Shown here: piece after piece, positions 10,642 through 23,780 of the stretch
Numbering within the stretch: the first letter of the stretch is position 1
Layout: each line of letters opens with the position of its first letter
Origin: Pilatotrama ljubarskyi
Lineage: Eukaryota > Basidiomycota > Agaricomycetes > Polyporales > Polyporaceae
Length of the DNA: 30,805 bases
Assembly (NCBI GenBank): GCA_022385805.1
Contig: MU277800.1
Coordinates: 6,959 to 37,763 of the forward strand
Direction of reading: 5' to 3'
The notes under the pieces: generated by a model
What the model was told of the DNA's origin: nothing
What the model saw: the letters and a program-made list of their open reading frames with translations, nothing else
Databases searched by the model: none
Position numbers and translations under genes: made by a program

Positions 10642-11210
10642 CTAGTCCACGTTGACGACGATGCTGCTGACGTTGAATGTCGGGATTTTCACAGCCTGAA
10701 ATACCCGGCAGCGTCAGTAGTAAGTCCTACCCGCCTCTCGCCGCCTTCACTCGCAAGTACTCACCCCGACCGCCTGCAGGTGTGCGAGGCTCAAGAGGGT
10801 GGAGCCGGACAAGAAGTCGGGCACCTGGAACGTGAAGTCCTGGAAGAGCCCCTTCTGGGGCTGCGTCGGGTCGCGCTGGGGATCGAACACGCCGTGGTAG
10901 ATGAGCGTGCCCATCCCGAAGTCGGCGGGGTCGAACCCGGTGCAGTCCCCGCTCGGGCACCCTCGGATGCCGAGGATGACGGCGACCTGCACGTCGTCCG
11001 TCGCTGCCTCCTGTGTGCGGCGCCGGCATCAGTCGAGTCGGCGAGCGCGTGAATGAACCTGGAGGAAACGCGGCGGCGTACGTCCTGGTGGACCTCAATA
11101 GTGACTTCGCTACCGGCGGTGATGGTGCTGCCCGGTGCGGGCGAGACGATCTGTGCTTGTTGGGCGAGAGCGGAGAGCGCGAGGGCAGCGAGGACTAGGA
11201 TGCTCTTCAT
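10642..11210 (-). CDS. small secreted protein, fungal family of unknown function
   Basis: Exons 11210-11082, 11010-10765 and 10695-10642 total 429 bp, or 142 residues; both introns (71 and 69 bp) are phase 0. The N-terminus MKSILVLAALALSALAQ is a signal peptide. The mature part starts QIVSPAPGSTITAGSEVTIEV, continues with a beta-rich core including VAVILGIRGCPSGDCTG (a likely Cys pair) and GTLIYHGVFDP, and ends AVKIPTFNVSSIVVNVD. The size and the opening IVSPxPGSTITxGSxVTIEV are typical of a widespread family of small secreted Agaricomycete proteins with no assigned activity; the family match is from recognition, not a search. There is no GPI or membrane signal. A TATA-like element lies about 90 bp upstream of the ATG. 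Confidence 0.85.
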
Positions 11211-11298
11211 CTTGGGGCGGTTTCGTCGAGTTCTGTGCGTAGGCGGAGGCGGTGTCGATTATGTGTGGGCTGGTACTCGACCGCATGTCCTAGACTGT

Positions 11299-11306
11299 CT
11301 TTTATG
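11299..11306 (-). promoter_or_regulatory. TATA-like box of the small secreted-protein gene
   Basis: On the minus strand the sequence GCATAAAAGA lies about 90 bp before the start codon at 11210. That position suits a core TATA element with a short leader. It is inferred from sequence and position only. Confidence 0.5.
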
Positions 11307-11915
11307 CTCTCTTGGGCATCACCTGGAGACCACTACGACATGGTAACAGTCCTAGGCGAGCAGTGAAGACCAGTTAATGTGTTGAAAGAAAGTTTGACGT
11401 GCCCGACCGGCCTTACGGGCATTATACACCTACGCCGTTCGATACATAGGTCCGCTCGCAATCCCGAAACGTACAAGTGATCATTCGCGGCGCCTGAGAC
11501 TCTAGTCAGCAGAGCGCACACGTCGTATCTGGTTCGATTCGCCGGGGAGAGTGAGGCCTGGCCAGAGCTCGTAGCCTTGGGCTCTTCATCCGATGTCAAC
11601 GGCGCCGGCGTTGTGTTGCCGGCCAGTCAAGAATAACAAGCACCGAGGCGCGCGCCTTGTCGATTTATCGTTCCTGTACATACGGAGGTGAGCTGAGATG
11701 TGCAGCCGTCTTCCGACGTCGTGGAGAATCGCAACTGGTCAGAGTTGGCTGGGGCAGCCGGCGCACGTTGATGTCGGGCGCATGTTGCACGGACGTTAAG
11801 TTCGATCCCAGGCGACAGACACGGATACGAGGCTTGCATACGAACGTTCGAACTTCTTCACGCTGACTTCGCGCACTTATTCCTACAGACTAACCAAACC
11901 GCGTCGAACGGATTA
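11307..11915. other. intergenic region, nothing recognised
   Basis: This lies between the promoter of the small secreted-protein gene and the 3' end of the ATPase pseudogene. Only short shadow frames are present. No RNA gene or mobile element could be supported. Confidence 0.4.
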
Positions 11916-15772
<3,857 letters not shown>

Positions 15773-16766
15773 GCCCACCTTGTGCGAGGGAGAGGAGTCT
15801 GACATAGTAGAGGTTATGGAGAGAGCGACCGTCAGAGTGACCTGGGATGATGGCGTCTTATGTAGCCTGGACGTCGGCGCTCTTCTTATCGGGGGTGGCA
15901 GTTGCGGTGACGGGAAATGTCGCGAAATCGAGTTGCCGTGTTTTCGCTATTCCTCCTACTGGGTGCAAAGTTCGATGGACCAGTCCTAACTCATGCTCCA
16001 GTCTGCCGATGGACGCCTGTCGCGAGTGCTGTACGCCCCTGAATGCTGCTAATTGGGCCTCTTTACGGGCCGATCCGTGATGAGTCTGCACGGGGCGATG
16101 AGAAGGTGAGCGTGGCATTACGGCCTACGACCCCTATTAGAGCTTTCTGCTCAGCTATAGCGTATAAATACAGGTCGCGGCAGACTTACCAGAAATTGTG
16201 GGCAGATCGCGCACTGGCGGCGTTGCGCCGCTCTTTTCGCAATTCCTCTCTCCTCGCGTATTTACGGAAGGGTCTGACTCCCTACCTCACAGTAGGAGAC
16301 AGGAAGCTCCGTGGTACACTGGAGTTTGAGGAGTCAGACTGAACTATTCTATAGAGACAGGATGATAGCCTTCGCGGACACTGGCCTCAGCAAGCGGTCA
16401 GTACAGTCAAAGAAGGTAAAAGGACGGTCGTAAGCCTCTCTAACTGTGATCCATATTGAGAGTCAGTAATATATGCATAGAGTGGAGATTTGTTGACGAT
16501 CGACCGTAGCGTGGAGACCGGCAGTAGTCACCTTCGAGGCAGCAAGTTGAAAGGTTCAAGTTCGCCGAAGGGAGAGTCACAGCGGCCCGGCGTTGATGCG
16601 CTCTTTGCCCGAAGAGGTAATTGCCGCCGATCACCTCCACGTGGTCGTCTGCGTCGGGAGCTTGCGACGGACGTCCGAACGGTGTGCTCACCTTGCCAGC
16701 ACTTGCTCACTTCCTGGCCGACCTCATCGAAACTCGGGCGCGGTGTGCTGCCCGTCGGCCACTTCT
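15773..16766. other. intergenic region, nothing recognised
   Basis: This is the former promoter side of the ATPase pseudogene and the upstream region of the TMEM242-like gene. A TATAAATA string occurs near 16142 on the plus strand, about 620 bp before the next start codon, and cannot be tied to a gene. No supported exon was found. Confidence 0.4.
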
Positions 16767-17672
16767 ATGAATTCGCCACAGCCGTCCTCCTCGTCCTCCG
16801 CTCCGTCAAGAAATCAGGATGAACCTCCTCAGCCAAGGTCGCTATTCGGGTTTGAGTTACCCATGGATCGGAACAAGAAACCAGTTCCAAAATGGCTGCC
16901 CGTCGCGCTCGTGCGTTTTTGGACTTTCGTGGCTAGGCAATGTGCTTTTGCTTACAGTGGACTAGCTCGCGTTCTCTACGGCCGCAATGGTAGTTCCAGT
17001 AGTGCTACTCCGGCGACATCGCGCCGCTGCGCTAGGGAAGCAACTGAAAGAGGCCCCTCCTCCACCCACTCGCCGGTCTACTTCGTCCGGAGTTGCCATG
17101 GCTAACCCGAACTCCACCTCGATGTGGTCCTCTGGGTCACAGCTACCCCCGCCGTCGACATCCAGGGCTACGAGTGCGAAGGCAGAGGACAGCTTCAATG
17201 GCGCGTTGCATTGCGCGAAGGCGTTTGGCATCGCTACCTGCATTGTCGGGGTAGGGGCGGTGTCCACTGTATGGGGGATACGGACGTACATGGGTGTAGA
17301 GACAGTGAGCACGAATTTCCTTCTCCGGCGCTTTCTGTCTCATCGCGATCTCTCTTTAAGACACAAGAGTTTGCTGATAGGATGCGCTCTGCCATCCTTA
17401 CCCGTATGCCAGTCCTCTCCGCGCGGATACATAGACCCCCAGCACCCGAGGAAGATGTGCCGGTAGCGCCAATGGAGGCCGCGCCGGCAGCGGTGCCGTC
17501 CGAGCCCTTCACTCTATCCCCCCCAGAGGATGAAGAGTGGTCGTGGCCAGCGGCAGAGCGGCGACTGAAGGATGCATTCGAGAAAGAGGGCTTTTCGGGC
17601 TGGGCCGCTGCAGCGCTTCGAGAACTCGAAGCGGAGGGTCGGCTCGAGAGAACGAAGAGAGGTCATGTCTAG
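16767..17672 (+). CDS. TMEM242-like two-pass membrane protein, probably mitochondrial
   Basis: Exons 16767-16910, 16966-17304 and 17361-17672 total 795 bp, or 264 residues; both introns (55 and 56 bp) are phase 0. The N-terminus is Ser/Pro-rich, with LFGFELPMDRNKKPVPK leading into TM1 (about 43-64), formed across the first splice junction and followed by RRHRAAALGKQLKEA. TM2 (about 133-153) contains FGIATCIVGVGAVSTVWGI, followed by a GVETTQEFADRMRSAI segment. The order of Ala/Gly-rich helix, GV and then a xxFxxxMRxxI segment resembles vertebrate TMEM242, an assembly factor linked to mitochondrial ATP synthase and complex I; that function is inference. The C-terminus is a soluble tail, EEWSWPAAERRLKDAFEKEG, ending RTKRGHV, longer than in animals. 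The first acceptor must be GGACTAG; using the nearer TTACAG would introduce a stop. Confidence 0.75.
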
Positions 17673-18981
17673 TGTTCTCCAGGCCAATGCAGCTCGCTTC
17701 TTTTATGCCGTCGACCTTCCTGACCTTCGCTTCAGTCGTTGACCACAATCTCAGCACTCCTAGTAAACGTTTTGGTGAGTGGAGTCGCAATATGTGGGTC
17801 GACTTGCGTACCATGTCTACCACATATCACAACTCGTCCTCCGGGAATGTCCTTACTGCAAACACAACTTCCACGTGTGCGCGGCATGCGATATAGACCT
17901 GTGAAGTACACTTTCCGCGCGCGCATTATCAGAATGCTATACGCGAGACCTGTCTGTGGACCGCCGGTTGTCATTCATCACGCGCCGGGCCATATGGATG
18001 GAGTCTTGGCATCGCTGATAGCGGTCCCACGCAGACATACGGATATGGCCTCGCAATTACCGTAAGTACGTTTGCAAGGCCCTTCTATGACCCGTACTGA
18101 GTATGGTGCTGCTTCTTTAGCAGGAACGCGCTGAAGACCGGTGCATGCGCGCGCATGGCTTGTTACGAGCGGAAACCAGTTGGCCGAATTGCCCGTTCTA
18201 GCCTCTGACACTGCTGCTTGAACTAATATTCTGAACCTCAACATTCCGCCGGCTTGTTGATTGTCGCTCCTCGAGCCTACTCCACATAGTGATGACGACC
18301 ACCTGGACCGTCGCCTTGTGGCACTGCTATCGCGGGGGTGATGGATAAGGTCGTTCAACATACTTCTGTTGTCATTGGGCTGAAAGTCAAGGCGGCGGGC
18401 TTGGCATCCCCTTCATGCTGCTTTCCCGATGCGCTCTCTTACGCGCTAGCTCTTCACCATGTGGTGGAGAATGCGCGTTGTGCCTTGCTATCGCGTAACA
18501 CTTGCATACCTTCTGTTGCTTTGCCGCTCGCCCAATAGTGGATAACAGATCAGTGAGCTTGAACTAGCGTATAGCGCTTACGGTGATGACGGTCGAGTGC
18601 CCAAAGGACACCGAGAAAGCAACTAGGTGAGTGATGCTGGATGCGGTTTTCCCTTCAACTTTGCGCGTTCTCGGGGAATCTGATGTCGTTGGGCCCCCAG
18701 GAGGAATATCCGGCGGATCATAACATCCGTGCTTCTAGAGCAAAGCACCCGTACACGATCGCGTGGAAGATGCCTCCGACCACAAGAAGTTGAAGCCCTA
18801 TCACGCTCTCCCTCATAACCCGTGATGACGAGAGTTGCGATGTGGAAAGCGTCGACGAGCCTGGCTTGCGACATCCAGCGTGAGCTTCGTAGCCATGCGG
18901 TTTCCGAGTCGCAGCGTGCCTCCTTCTCGGAACTTGCGCCAATATCTCGAGGGAAGGTAACCACTAGCGATAGCAGCCAGG
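17673..18981. other. 1.3-kb intergenic region, nothing recognised
   Basis: This lies between the TMEM242-like gene and the fungalysin promoter. Only short frames without family signals were seen on either strand. No tRNA, repeat or mobile element could be supported. Confidence 0.4.
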
Positions 18982-18987
18982 TATAAA
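18982..18987 (+). promoter_or_regulatory. TATA box of the fungalysin gene
   Basis: The sequence GGTATAAAGGCC lies 155 bp upstream of the ATG at 19142. It is a consensus TATAAA in a GC-rich setting, followed by pyrimidine-rich leader sequence (CTCTAGACAG, CTCGCTCTCGCTCTCCTC) typical of fungal transcription start regions. Confidence 0.65.
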
Positions 18988-19141
18988 GGCCGGGCATCCT
19001 TGTCTCGAGCTCTCCAGGCGAACTCGTTCCCGTCTTCGCTCTAGACAGACTTTCACAGGTCTCAGTCTCGCTCTCGCTCTCCTCGCCGCCTGCGCACTAG
19101 CACGGTTTCCGGATTCGAACCCTCCGATTCATCCTCGAAAG

Positions 19142-21114
19142 ATGTTCGATTTCAAGAAGGTCTTCGCATCCGTCTTCCTCGCGGTGCTCTGCGCGACAAC
19201 TGCGATTGCGGTCCCATACCCTCCGAACGCCAAGTTCGCGACCCACCGCACTCGCGAGATCAGTCGGGACTTCAAGATTGAGACCTACCACCCCGAGTCC
19301 TCCTATGAGGTACGTGCACAACATCACTACCGGAAGATCTGTCGCTAACCCTTGACTGTCTAGACATTCGGGGAAGGTATCGAGCACCCTCTGTCTAAGC
19401 GCGCAGATGCGTCAATTGAAGACGCAGCGGCCGCCTTCGTTCAATCGCGCGTCGGGGTCGCCTCCGATGCCGTACACGTCCGCTCCTCCTTTGAGGGCGA
19501 GGCTGCCAGCCACGTCTACTTGAAGCAGAAACTGAACGGCATCCCCTTGGCTAACGCTGTTGCCAACGTCGCCCTCAACAAGGACAACAAGGTCGTCGCA
19601 TTCGGTAGCTCGTTCGTCAAGGCGCCCAGTAAGAAGGTCGCTTCCTCGACCCCGTCCGTCTCTGTCGAGGACGCGATCGCCTCTGCGGAGGAGCTCCTCA
19701 AGGGCACGCACGACGCGGAGAACTTCCCCGAGCCGACGCTCGAGTACTTCGCCAAGGATGACGGCTCGGTCGTCCTCACCCACGTCTTCCAGGTCCGCAA
19801 TGAAGCGGCTGGGACGTGGTACGAGGCGTTCGTTGACGCTCATTCTGGCGACCTCGTGTCGGTGACTGACTTCGTCAGCAAGGCCTCCGTGAGACTTTGA
19901 TTTATTCACCTCGTGATCACGGTCGCTGAACAATGATCTGCAGTACCTCGTCCTGCCCATTTGGAAGGAGACCCTCACCCAGGGCTTCCAGACCCTCACC
20001 GACCCGCAGGACACGACCGCCTCGCCTCAGGGCTGGCACAGCGATGGCACGACCTCCACCACGACCACCGCGGGTAACAACGCGATCGCCTACAAGGGCA
20101 GTCAGAGCTCGACGACGTCGCAGTCCAGCTCCGGTCTCGTCTTCAACTACCCCGCGAACGCGAACGCTTCCCCTACGACCACCGCAAACGTGAACGCTGC
20201 GCGCGTCAACGCGTTCTACATCGTCAACTCGATCCACGACATCACGTACAAGTACGGCTTCACCGAGGCGGCATACAACTTCCAAAACAACAACTTCGGC
20301 AAGGGTGGTAAGGGCAACGACCGCGTCACCGTCTCCGTCCAGGACTCGGCCGGCACCGACAATGCGGACTTCTCGACCCCGCCCGACGGTCAGAGCGGTG
20401 CGATGCGCATGTTCCTTTGGGACTACACTAGCCCTCAGCGCGACGGTGCCCTGGAGAACGATATCGTCTCGCACGAGAACACGCACGGTCTTACCAACCG
20501 CCTGACTGGTGGAGGCACTGGCCGCTGCCTTCAGAGCACTGAAGCTGGTGGCCTCGGTGAGGGCTGGTCGGACGCCTTCGCTGAGTACGTCCTCATCAAC
20601 CTTTACACAACGGTTCACCTACTGACTGCTCCTTTTCAGCTGGCTGGAGAAGACCGACTCGTCTGTCCCCGACTACGTGATGGGCCAGTACGTGATCAAC
20701 AACGCGGCGGGCATCCGCTCGCATCCCTACTCGACGTCTGCCTCCGTGAATCCGCTGCGTTACTCGTCGGTGAAGCAGCTGAACGAAGTGCACAACATCG
20801 GCGAGGTCTGGGCGAACACGCTGCACAACGTCTACGCGGCGCTCGTCAAGGCGCGCGGCTTCTCGTCGACGGCGCGCACGGACCCGTCCGGCACGGCGGG
20901 CAACGTCGTCTACCTGCACCTCTTCATCGACGCGCTCTCGCTGCAGCCGTGCAACCCGACGTTCCTGACTGCGCGCGACGCGTGGATCCAGGCTGACCAG
21001 AACCGGTATGGCGGGGCGAACAAGTGCACTCTGTGGAACGCGTTCGCGAGCCGGGGCCTCGGCGTGAACGCGGCGAACCACAACGACGACAGCACGGTGC
21101 CCTCTGGCTGCTAA
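19142..21114 (+). CDS. fungalysin, secreted M36 zinc metallopeptidase (prepro-form)
   Basis: Extracellular protein-degrading endopeptidase. Exons 19142-19309, 19364-19888, 19944-20584 and 20640-21114 total 1809 bp, or 602 residues, the usual length. A signal peptide (VFASVFLAVLCATTAIA) is followed by an FTP-type propeptide containing HVYLKQKLNGIPLANAVAN, which acts as inhibitor and chaperone until removed. Catalytic domain landmarks are NAFYIVNSIHDITYKYGF, the zinc motif HENTH (H408, E409, H412), NRLTGGGTGRCL, and the third ligand E437 in GEGWSDAFAD. The C-terminal part contains VWANTLHNVYAALV and ends TVPSGC. All catalytic residues are present, so the enzyme should be active. A TATA box suggests strong, regulated expression, as expected for a nutrient-scavenging enzyme. 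The third intron splits an Asp codon (GA/C). Confidence 0.94.
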
Positions 21115-21704
21115 GGGCGCCGCGAACGTGATACGCTGGTAAAACTTGCATCTACTGCGGACTTTAAGATTGGAATGGTGTATTTGGCGATTGGTGTACC
21201 AGTCGAACTCGGAGGGTTATGGAGGAATAGATAGGTGTATTTTGAGGTACAATGCAACGCACGAATGGTGCTTGGAATGCCGCTGCTCGTGAGGATTTTG
21301 TCTGGGATCTGCAGCAGAACTGGTGCCTCCATACTCTGAGTGCCGTCGAGACTCGAAACTGATCATGAGAGGGTTGCAATGCAGAAGCCCTCGCGGTATT
21401 ATTACCGGCCCGAAAGCCGTTTGTTCCTTCTTGCACTCCCGCGCCACAACGGCCGCTCTGGATAGGGGAGCAATTTGATTTCCTTCTCTCTCGTCCACCA
21501 CCACGAAACTGCTGAGCCTGCAGCGTCGAGAAAGTCGTCGCCGCGGCTTATACATACGGTACGCATAACCACACGCACTACCTTCTCGCGTTGATGGTGT
21601 CTGGCACCTCCATGCGCGCCACAGCATCCAGGCGCCTTGGGAACCATCGCGGACCTACTTCTGCTGCATATAGCCACTGCAGTTTGCGACCAAGGTACAG
21701 ATAG
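21115..21704. other. intergenic region, nothing recognised
   Basis: This contains the fungalysin 3' flank and the promoter of the F-box gene. No supported exon or RNA gene was seen. Confidence 0.4.
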
Positions 21705-23352
21705 ATGGAGCGCATGGACGTTGCTCCGAGTGCGAGCGAGAAGATCCCGGCCGAGATATGGCTCGACATACTCGACCAGGTGCCCTCGACCGCCGACTTG
21801 CACAGCATGAGCGTCACTTGCAAGAAGTTCCACGACCTCTCCCTCCGCGCTCTCCACCGCGACCTCATCTGGACCAAGCCCGAGCACGTCGCACGCAGTC
21901 TTCCGCTCTGGGATGCCCACCAGGGAATGGACGTCGCGGTGCGCTCGCTGGAGCTCGGTGTGTCCACTGTCCCGCCCGGGACGCTCGTGTCCATGATCGG
22001 CCTCGACGGAAATCCTGAAGCGCCCCCGCCGAACGCGCCTCGTCTCCCGGAGAACGGCGCGTACTTGCGCGGCACGATGGCCTACTACCATCTGCATGAC
22101 GAGTCGCGGGGCGGGTTCGCGTCGCGCGCGCTGCACGACGCGATGATCAGGCGCATCAACACCTTTACGAACATATCCTCGCTCACGTTCACGAACATGC
22201 TCGTGTACGACATGCACTTTGCGCTCATACACAGTCTGCCGCAGCTGCGCAGCCTACGGCTCGAGCTCTGCATCTTCCAGGACCAGTTCGGGAGCCAGAC
22301 GTTCAACCACGCGACGCTGCCGATCACGGAGCTCACGCTGCTCAACGTGCGCCGGCGCGTCGTGTCGTTCTTCCTCGAGCAGGTCTCGTTCGACGAAAAC
22401 CTGTCGCACGTCCTTTCGCTCTGCACCGCGCACAATCTGCGCACGCTCACCGTGGACCCGACGGCGGACGTGTTCTGGCACATCTACGGGGCGTGGAACG
22501 CAGCGGCGCGGGGGTGGACGATCCCGTCGTCGCTGGCGCACGTCTTCGTGGTGCGGCGGCGGCTGTTCGAGGGGGAGGTGCAGCCGGTGTACTTTGGGGA
22601 GAACAACTTCCCGGAGACGCACTTGTACCACTTTGCGGTGCAAGCGCCTGCGCTGCGGACGCTGTCTACGCCGATCTTCGTGCCGCCGAATGTGACGATC
22701 GCGGCGGAGGCGCTGGCTCGCGGGCTGAAGGGGTTTGCTGCGCCGGTGGAGACGGCGCTGGTGATCGCGCGTGTGCGGGAGGTGGAGGCGCTAGGGTTGC
22801 TGAACTGCGGGCTGGAGAGCAGGGAGGGGATCAATGCGGTGGAGAGCGTGGCGATGAGTCGGCCTGGGCTGAAGATGCTGATGCTGGAGCTGAAGGGGTG
22901 GGACGACGAGATTGTGCCTGCGGTGACGGGCCTGTTGAAGGAGCTGCGAAGGCTGAAGATCGTGTACAAGGGGAACGCGAGGCCGAGCGAGGTATGTGTA
23001 TTGGTGCTTGTTGTGTTTGCTTCGCGTGCTGACAGGAAGGCTGGAGGATTTCATGGTGATGCTAGCGCCGGAGCTGCTGAGGAAACTGCGGGAGCTGCAC
23101 ACGCTGGAGCTGTACGCGGAGGCTGGGCGGATTGGGAGGAAGGCGGAGTACCCGCGTGCGCTGTACGACGCGTCGTTCGAGACGATCGAGGAGGAGCTGG
23201 TGAATCTGGTGATACCGTGGAACCGGTACTGCCCGAAGCTGCGTCGAGTGCAGCTGTGCGCAGGGTACGTGGTGAAGCGTGCGTGTGAGGGTGGGCGGTG
23301 GACGGTGGAGCGGATCCGTTGTCTGGAAGAGAAGGACGATCTGAGGTTCTGA
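21705..23352 (+). CDS. F-box protein with degenerate leucine-rich C-terminal region
   Basis: Exons 21705-22991 and 23047-23352 total 1593 bp, or 530 residues. The N-terminal F-box is KIPAEIWLDILDQVPSTADL followed by HSMSVTCKKFHDLSLRALHRDLIW (residues about 13-57). It should bind Skp1 and place the protein in an SCF ubiquitin ligase. The rest has spaced Leu-rich segments (LPQLRSLRLELC, LPITELTLLNV, LRTLTVDPTADVFW, LRELHTLELYAEAG, CPKLRRVQLC), as in the very large Agaricomycete F-box/LRR family; the substrate is unknown. The 55-bp intron is best ended at GGCTGGAG (23046), because the more obvious CTGACAG would shift the frame. ATG 21714 is an alternative start. A minisatellite begins about 60 bp after the stop and may lie in the 3' UTR. 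Confidence 0.85.
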
Positions 23353-23780
23353 GCCTGCTATGTATTCGAGCGCGATGGGTTGGGCGGTCGGGGAGGAGAA
23401 GCGTGCTTGAACATGTAGTACGCCAGAATGTATTATTCGCTGGTTGTAGACGCCAGAGTGTACTATTCGCTGGTTGTAGTATTGCCCAGAATGTATTATT
23501 CGCTGGTTGTAGTATTGCCCAGAATGTATTATTCGCTGGTTGTAGTATTGCCCAGAATGTATTATTCGCTGGTTGTAGACGCCAGAATGTATTATTCGCT
23601 GGTTGTACGTACGCCAGAATGTCCTGTTGTAGTATTGCCCAGAATGTCCTAATAGACTCCTATTCGCTGGTAACGGGCCGACGCGACGCGGGAATACACG
23701 GTCACGTGCTGTACGCGCGGGGGGAGGCGAGGGGAAGTTGAACCATTGGCGCCCGTGGTCGTCCTTCTCCTCATACCACG
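23353..23780. other. intergenic region dominated by the minisatellite
   Basis: Apart from the tandem array, this holds only about 100 bp before the next start codon, including a GCGCGGGGGGAGGCGAGGGG purine-rich stretch at about 23716-23735 that may belong to the promoter of the coiled-coil gene. Confidence 0.4.
23415..23672 (+). repeat. composite minisatellite, 30- and 33-bp units, about 8 copies
   Basis: The core CCAGAATGTATTATTCGCTG recurs with two linkers: GTAGACG (30-bp unit) or GTAGTATTGC (33-bp unit). Three identical 33-bp units run in tandem at 23476, 23509 and 23542. They are flanked by variant 30/31-bp units, and the right end has two eroded units (AGAATGTCCT forms). Both unit lengths are multiples of three, so a frame repeating MYYSLVV stays open through most of the array, but there is no sign that it is coding. 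Confidence 0.9.

Noticed and set aside
18623..18997. Minus-strand 124-residue frame beginning MPGLYTWLLSLVV, resembling a signal peptide
   Set aside because: It overlaps the fungalysin TATA box and leader, and no downstream exon or family signal continues it. The hydrophobic start is explained by the opposite-strand promoter sequence.
19100..19130. GGATTCGAACCC string resembling a minus-strand tRNA T-arm
   Set aside because: The flanking bases do not form a five-pair T stem, and no acceptor, D or anticodon arm is found at the right spacing. It lies in the fungalysin 5' leader.
23415..23672. CRISPR-like array or coding repeat protein
   Set aside because: The units are contiguous tandem repeats without unique spacers, and the organism is a eukaryote. 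The open MYYSLVV frame arises because unit lengths are multiples of three.
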